Part shown: positions 6,607-13,780 of the stretch, one piece after another
Layout: each line of letters opens with the position of its first letter
Numbering within the stretch: position 1 is the stretch's first letter
Position numbers and translations under genes: made by a program
Notes under the pieces: model-generated
Database searches by the model: none
Seen by the model: only the letters and a program-made list of their open reading frames with translations
What the model was told of the DNA's origin: nothing
NCBI GenBank assembly: GCA_026416215.1
Contig: JAOAFP010000036.1
Span: 1-13,780, forward strand
DNA from: Negativicutes bacterium
Lineage (GTDB): Bacteria > Bacillota > Negativicutes > SKW292
Length of the DNA stretch: 13,780 nucleotides
Direction of reading: 5' to 3'

Positions 6607-7729
6607 TTTCTGTCGCAAGTTCAGTCTGGCCAGATATGTACCGGCCAGGCTGCTGGAAGCGATTATGCGGCACGTCCACCCGTTCCGGGCGGCCAGCATC
6701 AAGGGGGTGGAGTCCCCGTGGGCTGAAACCGAGGGCTGGTTTATCGCCTGCCCGCTAACGGCCAGGCAGATGATCGAGCTGCCGGAAAAACTGGTGCTGA
6801 AAAAAATCATCCAGGCGGGGCGGGTGGCCGAACGGTACGGGGCTGACATCCTCGGGCTGGGTGCATTCACCTCGGTGGTGGGCGACGCCGGGATCACTGT
6901 AGCCGACAATCTCAGCATAGCCGTGACCACCGGCAACAGCTACACGGTGGCGGCGGCACTGGAGGCGGTGCGGCAGGCGGCGGTACTGATGGATATCGAA
7001 ATGGATCGGGCGGAAGTTGCAATATTGGGGGCTTCCGGTTCGATCGGCGCCGCCCTGGCCAAGATTCTCTGCCGCGAGGCCGGGCGGATTAATCTGGTGG
7101 CCCGCAACCAGATCAGGCTGGAGAAACTGGCCAGGGAACTGCGGGGCTGCGGCCGGGCGACGGTTCGCTGCCAGACCAGCCATCAGGCGGTTTTGCCGAC
7201 TTCGGACATCGTACTGGCCGTCACCAGTGCAGTGGACAGCATCATCGAAGCCCGCACCATCAAACCGGGGGCGGTGGTGTGCGACGTGGCCAGGCCGCGC
7301 AATATTTCCCGGGAAGTGGCCAGGCAGAGGGATGATGTGCTGGTGATCGAGGGAGGGGTGGTGGAGGTGCCGGGCAAGGTCAACTTCGGTCTCGACTTTG
7401 GCTTTCCGCTGGGCATGGCTTACGCCTGCATGGCCGAGACTATGATCCTGGCTCTTGAGGGACGAAAGGAAAATTTCACGCTGGGACGGGATCTGACCGT
7501 TTCCCAGATCGAGGAAATCAGCCACCTGGCTGATAAACACGGATTCCGGGTGGCGGGGCTTCGCAGCTTTGAGCGGGCACTGCCGCTGGAAAGCGTAAAA
7601 TACATTAAAATGCGGGCCCACGCCGGCAGGAATGGAGGCGAGGGCAAAGCCGGACGGGCACATTCCGGCCAGGATGCGGTGAGGGCAGTTTATGCTGCCG
7701 GCAGACACAACAGAGCGGAGGAAAAGTGA
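6563..7729 (+). CDS. Acyl-ACP reductase (AAR)-like NAD(P)-dependent oxidoreductase
   Basis: 388 aa. It aligns by eye along most of its length with cyanobacterial long-chain acyl-ACP reductase (Synechococcus elongatus Orf1594), which reduces fatty acyl-ACP to fatty aldehyde with NADPH. Shared segments are YGADILGLGAFTS (92-104; cyanobacterial HGIDISALGGFTS), TTGNSYT (122-128), VAILGASGSIG with the dinucleotide loop (152-162), LVARNQIRLEKL (178-189), VIEGGVVE (261-268), the cysteine segment AYACMAETMILALEG (286-300; cyanobacterial FACFAEAMLLEFEG) and NFTLGRD....IEEI..LADKHGF (304-328). C289 aligns with the acyl-accepting Cys of AAR. A basic Gly-rich tail (about 350-388) is extra. TTG 6563 is supported by AGGAG upstream. 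The stop overlaps the greA start. Such proteins are easily mislabelled shikimate dehydrogenase. The physiological substrate is inferred, not shown. Confidence 0.85.
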   Translation: MTRFAFILHPLTTADFCRKFSLARYVPARLLEAIMRHVHPFRAASIKGVESPWAETEGWFIACPLTARQMIELPEKLVLKKIIQAGRVAERYGADILGLGAFTSVVGDAGITVADNLSIAVTTGNSYTVAAALEAVRQAAVLMDIEMDRAEVAILGASGSIGAALAKILCREAGRINLVARNQIRLEKLARELRGCGRATVRCQTSHQAVLPTSDIVLAVTSAVDSIIEARTIKPGAVVCDVARPRNISREVARQRDDVLVIEGGVVEVPGKVNFGLDFGFPLGMAYACMAETMILALEGRKENFTLGRDLTVSQIEEISHLADKHGFRVAGLRSFERALPLESVKYIKMRAHAGRNGGEGKAGRAHSGQDAVRAVYAAGRHNRAEEK

Positions 7730-8205
7730 TGGCGGTCAAGTACAGCACCATTACCCGTGAGGAGCAGATCCGGCTCAACGAGGAACTGGAAAACCTGAAG
7801 ACGGTCCGGCGGTCGGAGATCGCCGAGCGGATCAAAGAAGCCCGCGAATTCGGAGACATCAGTGAAAACTCGGAATATGAGGACGCCAAAAACGAACAGG
7901 CGATGCTGGAAGGGCGGATAATCGAGTTGGAGCAGATTCTCCGCAATGCCCGGGTCATCGATATCGACAACGTCAGTACCGACAAGGTCAATGTCGGGGT
8001 GGTGGTGGAAATTGAAAATCTTGACAGTGGAGAGCGCCGCAGTTACAGCATCGTCGGTTCCCACAGCGCTGACCCGTTAACCGGGAAGATCTCCGATCAG
8101 TCGCCGATAGGCAAGGCTCTGATCGGCCACGGTGAAGGTGACGAGGTGGAAATCGAGATTCCGTCCGGGCTGGTGCGGTACCGGATAATCCGCATCGGCC
8201 GTTGA
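7729..8205 (+). CDS. greA: Transcription elongation factor GreA
   Basis: GreA enters the secondary channel of RNA polymerase and stimulates cleavage of backtracked transcripts. The protein has the usual 158 aa: an N-terminal antiparallel coiled coil with the acidic tip GDISENSEYEDAKNEQ (about 42-57), then a C-terminal FKBP-like domain with the family ending (SPIGKALIGHGEGDEVEIEI, then P and SGLVRYRI). ATG 7729 is preferred over GTG 7726 because GGAGG (7717-7721) is 7 bases from the ATG but only 4 from the GTG. The start overlaps the AAR-like stop by one base (TGATG), so it is translationally coupled to the unknown module. lysS follows after 13 bases, the usual greA-lysS pairing. Confidence 0.97.
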   Translation: MAVKYSTITREEQIRLNEELENLKTVRRSEIAERIKEAREFGDISENSEYEDAKNEQAMLEGRIIELEQILRNARVIDIDNVSTDKVNVGVVVEIENLDSGERRSYSIVGSHSADPLTGKISDQSPIGKALIGHGEGDEVEIEIPSGLVRYRIIRIGR

Positions 8206-8218
8206 GGGCGGCAGTAAG

Positions 8219-9712
8219 ATGACGGATAGGGAGCTGCGGCCGGGTGAAGGGGCGGACGTCAACGAACAAGTGATGATCCGGCGGGAGAAGGCTGAAAAAA
8301 TTGCCGCCCTGGGCATCGACCCTTACGGGAAGCGGTTTGTCACCGATGCGGCAATTGCCGATATCACCGGCGGGTTTGCCGACTACGAGGGCAGAACTGT
8401 GACGGTGGCCGGGCGGATCGTCGCTGAACGCGAACACGGTCGGGCCAGATTCTACAATTTGCAGGACGGCAGCGGCCGGATTCAGATATACTGCCGGCAA
8501 GACCGGCTGGGTGAACAGGGTTACGCTCTGTTGTCGCTGGTGGATATCGGCGATTTTATCGGGGTGTCGGGCGAAGTATTCCGTACCCAGAAGGGGGAAA
8601 TAAGCATCAGGGCTCAGTCGGTGGAATTCCTGACCAAGTCCTTAAGGCCGCTGCCGGAAAAGTGGCACGGCCTGCGCGATGTCGAGATGCGCTACCGCCA
8701 GCGCTACGTCGACCTGATCGTCAACGACGATGTGCGGCGGACCTTCCGGCTGCGCAGCCGGATTATTTCCCTGCTTAGATCGAAGCTGGAGCAGCGGGGG
8801 TTCCTTGAAGTGCAGACGCCCGTTCTCTGCCCGGTGGCCGGCGGTGCGGCAGCCCGACCGTTTGTTACCCGCCATAATGCCCTTGATATGACCATGTATC
8901 TGAGGATTGCCCCGGAGCTGTATCTGAAGCGGCTGGTGGTCGGCGGGCTGGAGAAGGTGTTCGAAATCGGCAAAATGTTTCGCAACGAGGGGGTTTCGAC
9001 CAAACACAACCCGGAATTCACCATGATGGAGCTGTACTGGGCGTATGCCGACTACAATGACGTAATGGCCCTGACCGAGCAGCTGTTCGCTGAAATTGCC
9101 ATTGATCTGTTCAACACCACGGTGATCAGCTATCAGGGACAGACCATCGATCTTGCCCCGCCCTGGCCGCGGATTACAATGGCCGAGGCCATCTCCCGTT
9201 ATTCCTCCTACGACTGGTCAGAGGTGCGGACCATCGGCCAGGCCCGGAATGTTGCCGATGCCGTCGGGGCTGCCTACTCCCCGGCCGATGGTATGGGCAG
9301 CCTGCTAAGTGCGGTGTTTGAGGCGGTGGCCGAGCCCCACCTTCAGCGGCCGACGTTTGTCACTCACCATCCGACTGAGATTTCGCCGCTAGCCCGGCGT
9401 AACCGCGATAACCCTGAAATAACCGACCGGTTTGAAGCCTTTATCGGTGGACGGGAATACGCCAACGGTTTTTCCGAGCTAAACGATCCGGCCGATCAGC
9501 GACAGCGGTTCGAGCAACAGGCTGCCCAGCGCGAAGCCGGCAACGACGAGGCCCACATGATGGATCACGACTACATAACAGCGCTGGAATACGGACTGCC
9601 GCCCACCGGCGGACTGGGAATCGGGGTGGACCGGCTGGTCATGCTACTGACCGATAGCCCCTCAATCCGCGACGTCATTCTCTTCCCCCATATGCGGGCT
9701 GCCGGTCGGTAG
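8219..9712 (+). CDS. lysS: Lysyl-tRNA synthetase, class II
   Basis: Charges tRNA-Lys with lysine. 497 aa, normal for bacterial class II LysRS. The N-terminal OB-fold anticodon-binding domain spans about 60-135 (TVAGRIVAEREHGRARFYNL, 62-81). Motif 1 surrounds FLEVQTPVLCPVAGGAAARP (195-214), followed by YLRIAPELYLKRLVVGG. Motif 2 is FEIGKMFRNEG...NPEFTMMELY (248-273), and motif 3 GLGIGVDRLVML (465-476). The lysine-pocket region THHPTEISPLARR (382-394) and GFSELNDPADQRQRF are present. Class II sequence order is intact, with no frameshift. The start ATG has GAGGG (8204-8208) overlapping the greA stop. It is probably cotranscribed with greA and tilS. Confidence 0.97.
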   Translation: MTDRELRPGEGADVNEQVMIRREKAEKIAALGIDPYGKRFVTDAAIADITGGFADYEGRTVTVAGRIVAEREHGRARFYNLQDGSGRIQIYCRQDRLGEQGYALLSLVDIGDFIGVSGEVFRTQKGEISIRAQSVEFLTKSLRPLPEKWHGLRDVEMRYRQRYVDLIVNDDVRRTFRLRSRIISLLRSKLEQRGFLEVQTPVLCPVAGGAAARPFVTRHNALDMTMYLRIAPELYLKRLVVGGLEKVFEIGKMFRNEGVSTKHNPEFTMMELYWAYADYNDVMALTEQLFAEIAIDLFNTTVISYQGQTIDLAPPWPRITMAEAISRYSSYDWSEVRTIGQARNVADAVGAAYSPADGMGSLLSAVFEAVAEPHLQRPTFVTHHPTEISPLARRNRDNPEITDRFEAFIGGREYANGFSELNDPADQRQRFEQQAAQREAGNDEAHMMDHDYITALEYGLPPTGGLGIGVDRLVMLLTDSPSIRDVILFPHMRAAGR

Positions 9713-9726
9713 GAGTGGACGGAAAT

Positions 9727-10839
9727 ATGGCAGGGGAATCGGCCGTTAGCGTGGACTGGGACAGCCAGGCCCGGCGGTTTATCGCCCCGTTGCGCAATTT
9801 TGTCCGCCACCGGCAGCTGATTGAAGAAGGCGACAGCGTGTTGCTGGCCTGTTCGGGCGGCAGCGATTCGCTGTCGCTTCTTTATATGCTGGCCTACCTG
9901 CAGCCACAGCTTGGTTTTAGGCTGGCCGCAGTTCACGTCGATCACGGACTGCGACCGGAATCGGCCGACGATGGCCGGGCGGTGGCCGAAATATGCCAGC
10001 AGTTGTCGGTGCCCTGCCAGGTGGTGAGGGCGGATACGGCAGCGGTGGTGGCCGAGGGTTACGGCGGTCAGGAGGCAGCCCGGCTGGCCCGTTACCGGGC
10101 GCTGTGGCAGGTGGCCGGGGCTGGCGGACACGATAAAACGGCGGTGGGGCACCAGTTGGATGATCGGGTGGAAACACTGCTGATCAACCTGCTGCGGGGT
10201 ACAGGTAGCAACGGCTGGTCGGCGATGGGCAGCCGGCTGCTGCTGTCCGGCCGGGAGATTGCCGGTTTTCTGCGGCAGCCCCGGTCCGACGTGGATGGTA
10301 AGTGCTGGCAGATCGTCCGACCGCTGCTCAATTATCGCCGCAGCCAGCTGGAGGAATTTTGCCGACGCCACCGGTTGCCGGTCCGCGAAGACAGTACAAA
10401 CCACCAGTACAGCTACCTGCGCAACCGGATTCGCGGCCAGCTGATGCCGTTGCTCGAACAGATCCGTCCCGGAGCGGCCGGTAACCTGGCCCGCGTCGCC
10501 GAGTGGCTGGCCGGGGAAAGTGAAGTGCTGGAAAAAATTGCCGGCGAGTTTTGGCAGCTTAACGCCGTAACCGGACTGGACGGAGGCTGGCGGTTGCCGC
10601 GGCCGGAATTTGGCCGGCTGGACCTAGCGGTAAGGCGGCGGGTGGCAATGCTCGGCTGGCGGCAGCTGTACTTTTCGCTGACCGGCTGTCAGGCAGTTTA
10701 TATTGAGGAACTCTGCCGGCTGGGGGCGACGGCTGCCGGCAGCAAAACGCTTGTCTGGCCGGAGGGACGGATGGTCACGGTGGATCGCCGGTGGATCAGC
10801 GGCCGACAGCTGGCCGGATTTGCCAATCACGGCGGTTGA
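9727..10839 (+). CDS. tilS: tRNA(Ile)-lysidine synthase, short form
   Basis: TilS attaches lysine to C34 of tRNA-Ile2 (CAU anticodon) with ATP, so that AUA is read as Ile. The PP-loop ATPase motif CSGGSDS is at 42-48 counted from ATG 9727, followed by VHVDHGLRPESADD, GHQLDDRVETLLINLLRGTG and DSTNHQYSYLRNRIR, all typical. The protein is about 370 aa and stops near LVWPEGRMVTVDRRW. The extra C-terminal substrate-recognition domain of the roughly 430-470-aa forms appears to be absent. GTG 9715 is an alternative start, but AGGAG (9711-9715) overlaps it, whereas ATG 9727 has that AGGAG 11 bases upstream. Its end contains the ftsH promoter. The usual neighbour hpt is missing between tilS and ftsH. 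Confidence 0.92.
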   Translation: MAGESAVSVDWDSQARRFIAPLRNFVRHRQLIEEGDSVLLACSGGSDSLSLLYMLAYLQPQLGFRLAAVHVDHGLRPESADDGRAVAEICQQLSVPCQVVRADTAAVVAEGYGGQEAARLARYRALWQVAGAGGHDKTAVGHQLDDRVETLLINLLRGTGSNGWSAMGSRLLLSGREIAGFLRQPRSDVDGKCWQIVRPLLNYRRSQLEEFCRRHRLPVREDSTNHQYSYLRNRIRGQLMPLLEQIRPGAAGNLARVAEWLAGESEVLEKIAGEFWQLNAVTGLDGGWRLPRPEFGRLDLAVRRRVAMLGWRQLYFSLTGCQAVYIEELCRLGATAAGSKTLVWPEGRMVTVDRRWISGRQLAGFANHGG

Positions 10840-10849
10840 ATGCTATAAT
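10820..10849 (+). promoter_or_regulatory. Extended -10 sigma-A promoter for ftsH
   Basis: TTGCCA (10820-10825, 5/6 to TTGACA) is followed by an 18-bp spacer and TATAAT (10844-10849), a perfect -10 preceded by TGC (10841-10843), the TGn extended -10. The predicted start is near 10856, leaving a leader of about 25 bases with GGAGGA before the TTG start. The -35 lies inside the last codons of tilS and the -10 just after its stop, in a locally AT-rich patch of a GC-rich region. It would give ftsH expression independent of the upstream operon. Confidence 0.78.
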
Positions 10850-10868
10850 CACTGGTATTGTAAAGGTC

Positions 10869-10874
10869 GGAGGA
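10869..10874 (+). promoter_or_regulatory. Strong Shine-Dalgarno for the ftsH TTG start
   Basis: GGAGGA lies 7 bases before TTG 10882 and fixes this unusual start codon. The first residues, MNKLFRSVFFYMLIVV, are the expected start of the first FtsH membrane helix. Confidence 0.8.
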
Positions 10875-10881
10875 TACCCGT

Positions 10882-12819
10882 TTGAACAAGCTTTTTCGCA
10901 GTGTTTTCTTTTATATGCTGATCGTGGTGGTGGCGGTAATGGCCGTAGATTACTATACCACCAAACAGGACAAGGCGGTCAGCACCGATTACAGCACCTT
11001 CATCCAACAGGTCAACGACGGCAAGGTGCACCGGGTGACCATTGTTGAAAACACCATTCGCTACAACCTAAAGGATCAGGCTCAGGAATATACCACCTAT
11101 GCCCCTCGCGACTACGACCTGATCGATATTCTGAAAAAGAAGGAAGTGGTCATCAGGGCCGAGCCGCCCCCCCCCACCCCGTGGTGGATGACGTTGTTCT
11201 CATCGGCATTGCCGTTTTTAATCCTGATCGCCATCTGGTTTTTCATGATGAACAATGCTCCCGGCAGTGGCGGCAAGGTGATGAATTTCGGCCGGTCGCG
11301 GGCCCGCCTTCACGACGAAAAAAGCCGGGAGAAAGTGACCTTCGCTGATGTGGCCGGTTGTGACGAGGCCAAGGAGGAGCTGGCGGAAATTGTCGAATTT
11401 CTCAAACAGCCAAAGAAGTTTGTCGATCTGGGAGCCCGTATTCCCAAAGGAGTGTTGCTGTTTGGCGCTCCCGGCACCGGTAAGACGCTGCTGGCCAAAG
11501 CGGTGGCCGGGGAGGCCGGGGTGCCGTTTTTCAGTATCAGCGGCTCGGACTTTGTCGAAATGTTTGTCGGGGTGGGCGCGTCACGGGTCAGGGACCTGTT
11601 TGATCAGGCAAAAAAAAATGCCCCCTGCATAATTTTCATCGATGAGATAGACGCCGTGGGTCGGCAGCGGGGTGCCGGACTGGGCGGTGGACACGACGAG
11701 CGGGAGCAGACCCTCAACCAGCTGCTGGTTGAAATGGATGGGTTTGGCGTCAATGAAGGGATAATCATTATTGCAGCCACCAATCGGCCGGACATTCTCG
11801 ATCCGGCGCTGCTGCGGCCGGGACGGTTTGACCGCAATGTGGTGGTTGACCGGCCAGACATTAAGGGACGACGGGCTATTCTCGACGTTCACGTGCGTGG
11901 CAAACCGCTGGCCACCGACGTCAGTCTCGACGTTCTGGCCCGGCGCACTCCCGGATTTACCGGGGCCGATCTAAGCAATCTGGTTAATGAGGCGGCGCTG
12001 CTGGCCGCCCGTCGCAATCATCCGGCGATCAACATGCAGGAGATGGAGGAGGCCATCGAGCGGGTGGTGGCCGGACCGGAGCGTCGAAGCAGGGTGATAA
12101 GCGACAACGAACGGCGGCTGACCGCCTATCACGAGGCCGGTCATGCCCTGATCGGCATGCTGCTGCCCCAGACCGATCCGGTGCACAAGGTGTCGATCAT
12201 CCCCCGTGGGCGGGCCGGCGGCTATACCCTGATGCTGCCGAAGGAAGACAAGTCCTACGCAACCCGTAGCGAACTGCTCGATCAGATAAAAACCCTGCTC
12301 GGTGGCCGGGTGGCTGAGCAGCTGGTGCTCGACGAAATCAGCACCGGCGCCCAGAATGACCTGGAACGCTCGACCGCCCTGGCTCGCAAAATGATCACTG
12401 AGTACGGAATGAGTGACAAACTCGGCCCGGTGACCTTCGGCAAAAAGCAGGAACAGGTGTTTCTCGGTCGCGACTTTACCGCCGACCGCAACTACAGCGA
12501 AGAGGTTGCCCAGGAGATCGACGGGGAAATCCGCCGGATTATTGACGAACAATACCAAAAGGTCAGGGAACTTTTGAGTCAGCACATCGAGAGGCTGCAC
12601 GCCATAGCGGCCGCCCTGCTCGAGCGGGAAACCCTCGAGGCCGAGGAGCTAGAAATGATCATGGCCGGCAGGGAATTGCCGCCGGTCGGCACGGTGGATG
12701 TAACAGTGTGTGACGACGGCGTTGTGGATAACCGGACCAATAGTCCCGGGATGCCCGGCGACGGACGACCGGAACAGACCGGGGAAAGCGGTGGGGACAA
12801 CCGGAATTCAGCCGGCTAG
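10882..12819 (+). CDS. ftsH: ATP-dependent zinc metalloprotease FtsH
   Basis: Membrane-anchored hexameric AAA+ protease that removes misassembled membrane proteins and short-lived regulators. 645 aa: first membrane helix about 5-23, extracytoplasmic segment about 24-103, second helix about 104-123. The AAA module has Walker A GAPGTGKT (195-202), Walker B IIFIDEID (250-257) and the second region of homology ATNRPDILDPALLRPGRFDR (299-318). The zinc site is HEAGH (417-421), with D493 in STGAQNDLERST as the likely third ligand. The pore-loop segment EMFVGVGASRVRD is intact. The C-terminus beyond about 600 is a disordered, Gly/Asp/Asn-rich tail. TTG 10882 is supported by GGAGGA. C9 (11167-11175) and A9 (11610-11618) homopolymers occur without breaking the frame. 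Confidence 0.98.
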   Translation: MNKLFRSVFFYMLIVVVAVMAVDYYTTKQDKAVSTDYSTFIQQVNDGKVHRVTIVENTIRYNLKDQAQEYTTYAPRDYDLIDILKKKEVVIRAEPPPPTPWWMTLFSSALPFLILIAIWFFMMNNAPGSGGKVMNFGRSRARLHDEKSREKVTFADVAGCDEAKEELAEIVEFLKQPKKFVDLGARIPKGVLLFGAPGTGKTLLAKAVAGEAGVPFFSISGSDFVEMFVGVGASRVRDLFDQAKKNAPCIIFIDEIDAVGRQRGAGLGGGHDEREQTLNQLLVEMDGFGVNEGIIIIAATNRPDILDPALLRPGRFDRNVVVDRPDIKGRRAILDVHVRGKPLATDVSLDVLARRTPGFTGADLSNLVNEAALLAARRNHPAINMQEMEEAIERVVAGPERRSRVISDNERRLTAYHEAGHALIGMLLPQTDPVHKVSIIPRGRAGGYTLMLPKEDKSYATRSELLDQIKTLLGGRVAEQLVLDEISTGAQNDLERSTALARKMITEYGMSDKLGPVTFGKKQEQVFLGRDFTADRNYSEEVAQEIDGEIRRIIDEQYQKVRELLSQHIERLHAIAAALLERETLEAEELEMIMAGRELPPVGTVDVTVCDDGVVDNRTNSPGMPGDGRPEQTGESGGDNRNSAG

Positions 12820-12927
12820 GGGATTGTGGAAGGGCTGTGTCCGGCTGCGGCCGGGACTGAGGGCGGGATGTCTACGGGGTGGAACTGCCGCCGGGAACAC
12901 CGAACAGCCGGGGCTGGGGAACGCTTG

Positions 12928-13758
12928 ATGAAAAAAGTGCGGATGGCAGCAGCGGTAAACAAATTCACAGACAGGCGACGAATACTGGCAGCGGTGCTGG
13001 CCGGGCTGATGCTGTCGGCCGCCGGCGGGGCGGTGTGGCCATCCCGGCTGTTGGCGGCTGAGTCCGGGGAAGTGCCGGATTTTGCTCTGGTGGAAGCAGC
13101 GGGGGCAATGCCGGAGGGTGGCTGGCCAGCGGCCGCTGCCAACGCCGCCGCTGCCGCCGGCCAGTCACCCGGGACGACGGCGGCCGGGACGGTCATTCCG
13201 GCGGTGGCGGCTGTAGCTGAGGGGAGCGGCGGTCAGGGTGTGCCACCGGGCGGGGGCGATCAGTTTGTCCCGGAAATCACCGGCGGGGTGTTGGTAGACG
13301 GCACCCAGCTACAAAACTCCCTTGACATCATCAGCATCAATGGCGGCAAAATGCTGACCATGGCCATAATCAAAAGCAAGGCTGACGCCATCAATGCGTC
13401 GGCCAGCCTGATTCAGCAGGTTGCATCCGGGGTCAGGGTGTACGTCGTAAACAAAGGGACGGAATACTACCTGGTGATTTCCGGCAACGATCCGGCGGTG
13501 GTTGAACAGGCTCGCCGGGATATCTGTTTTATGTTCGCGATTGATGAAAATTTGCCGAACATGCTGCTCGACATTGCCGCCACCCTGAAACAGTTTACCG
13601 AAAGTGAGGCGGCCCAGGTTGGGCTGCCAATTTTGCCGACCACTGTGACAATCGGTGGGCAATCGGGCAATATTCAGTTCCCGGCCACTACCTGGCAGTG
13701 GGGGCCTAACGCCACCGGCTCGTCGACCGCCAACAATGCCCAGGTGACGGTTTCCACC
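12928..13758 (+). CDS. Exported protein, possible secretin-like fragment, cut by contig end
   Basis: The visible gene encodes 277 residues from ATG 12928 and continues past the contig end. The in-frame stop at 13777-13779 lies in adapter sequence and is not real. ATG 12928 is chosen because MKK starts a classic signal sequence (basic start, then ILAAVLAGLMLSAAGG, then LLAAES) and GGGGA lies 7 bases upstream; the frame is open back to GTG 12826, but that part looks non-coding. After an Ala/Gly/Pro-rich linker comes a small alpha/beta unit (LQNSLDIISINGG ... VRVYVVNKGTEYYLVISGND, then PAVVEQARRDI). The last part, LPNMLLDIAATLKQFTESEA (residues 209-228) followed by AQVGL, recalls the start of secretin domains ('PQVLIEA.I.EV..S...ElG'). 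Secretin-like identity is a weak inference; function is otherwise unknown. Confidence 0.65.
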
Positions 13759-13780
13759 CTGTCTCTTATACACATCTGAC
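13759..13780 (+). other. Illumina Nextera (Tn5 mosaic-end) adapter, not genomic
   Basis: CTGTCTCTTATACACATCT (13759-13777) is the exact 19-bp Tn5 mosaic end used in Nextera libraries, followed by GAC (13778-13780), which continues the Read-1-side adapter. In frame it adds LSLIHI and a stop to the upstream gene. On the other strand it gives a false MYKRQ N-terminus, a known artefact pattern in metagenome proteins. Confidence 0.97.

Noticed and set aside
6563..7729. Shikimate dehydrogenase identity for the AAR-like gene
   Set aside because: The Rossmann part is shared by many families, but TTGNSYT, the GGVVE block and AYACMAETM match acyl-ACP reductase, and no shikimate-binding motif is seen.
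12839..12856. GC-rich hairpin after ftsH as a terminator
   Set aside because: GTCCGGC and GCCGGGAC can pair with one bulged G, but no T-tract follows, and such short GC stems are common in this sequence.
12826..12927. N-terminal extension of the last gene from GTG 12826
   Set aside because: The 34 extra residues look random and would bury the signal peptide. GTG 12826 has no correctly spaced ribosome site, while ATG 12928 does.
13309..13773. Reverse-strand reading frame starting MYKRQ
   Set aside because: Its start lies in the reversed adapter sequence (MYKRQ is a known Nextera artefact), and the rest is the complement of the exported-protein gene.

Overview
The window is a compact stretch of a high-GC bacterial chromosome with every gene on the + strand. 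The gene order and families point to the Bacillota (Firmicutes). The 3D-domain protein / rnmV / rsmA order matches the yabE-rnmV-ksgA order of Bacillus. RNase M5, type III pantothenate kinase, an ECF-type BioY and the greA-lysS pair are also typical of this phylum. The high GC and the dusB-to-greA insert suggest a Clostridia-like lineage (Peptococcaceae/Desulfotomaculum type) or a Negativicutes-like one; the sequence does not decide between them.

Layout. 1-70 is the last 22 codons of a 3D-domain protein, followed by a hairpin terminator. 125-4682 holds rRNA/tRNA maturation and cofactor genes (rnmV, rsmA, birA, bioY, coaX, dusB), mostly overlapping or a few bases apart, so probably one transcription unit. 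4685-7729 holds three overlapping genes that are not textbook housekeeping genes: a protein with an apparent Lon-N-like front half and an H-x3-H helical back half; a protein of a family I recall being labelled 'quinate 5-dehydrogenase'; and a close relative of the cyanobacterial acyl-ACP reductase (AAR) that keeps its NAD(P) loop and catalytic cysteine. 7729-10839 is greA, lysS and a short tilS. ftsH (10882-12819) has its own strong promoter inside the end of tilS. The window closes with a secreted or membrane-anchored protein (from 12928) that is cut by the contig end; its last visible part resembles the start of a secretin domain.

How the genes work together. rnmV, rsmA, dusB, lysS and tilS all serve ribosome and tRNA maturation or charging. 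birA with bioY covers biotin import and attachment, and coaX starts CoA synthesis, so biotin and CoA both feed acyl metabolism. This makes the acyl-ACP-reductase-like gene in the same run suggestive. The three-gene module at 4685-7729 is the best candidate here for a poorly described system.

Quality warning. The last 22 bases (13759-13780) are Illumina Nextera/Tn5 mosaic-end adapter, not genome. The apparent C-terminus and stop of the final gene are therefore artefacts.
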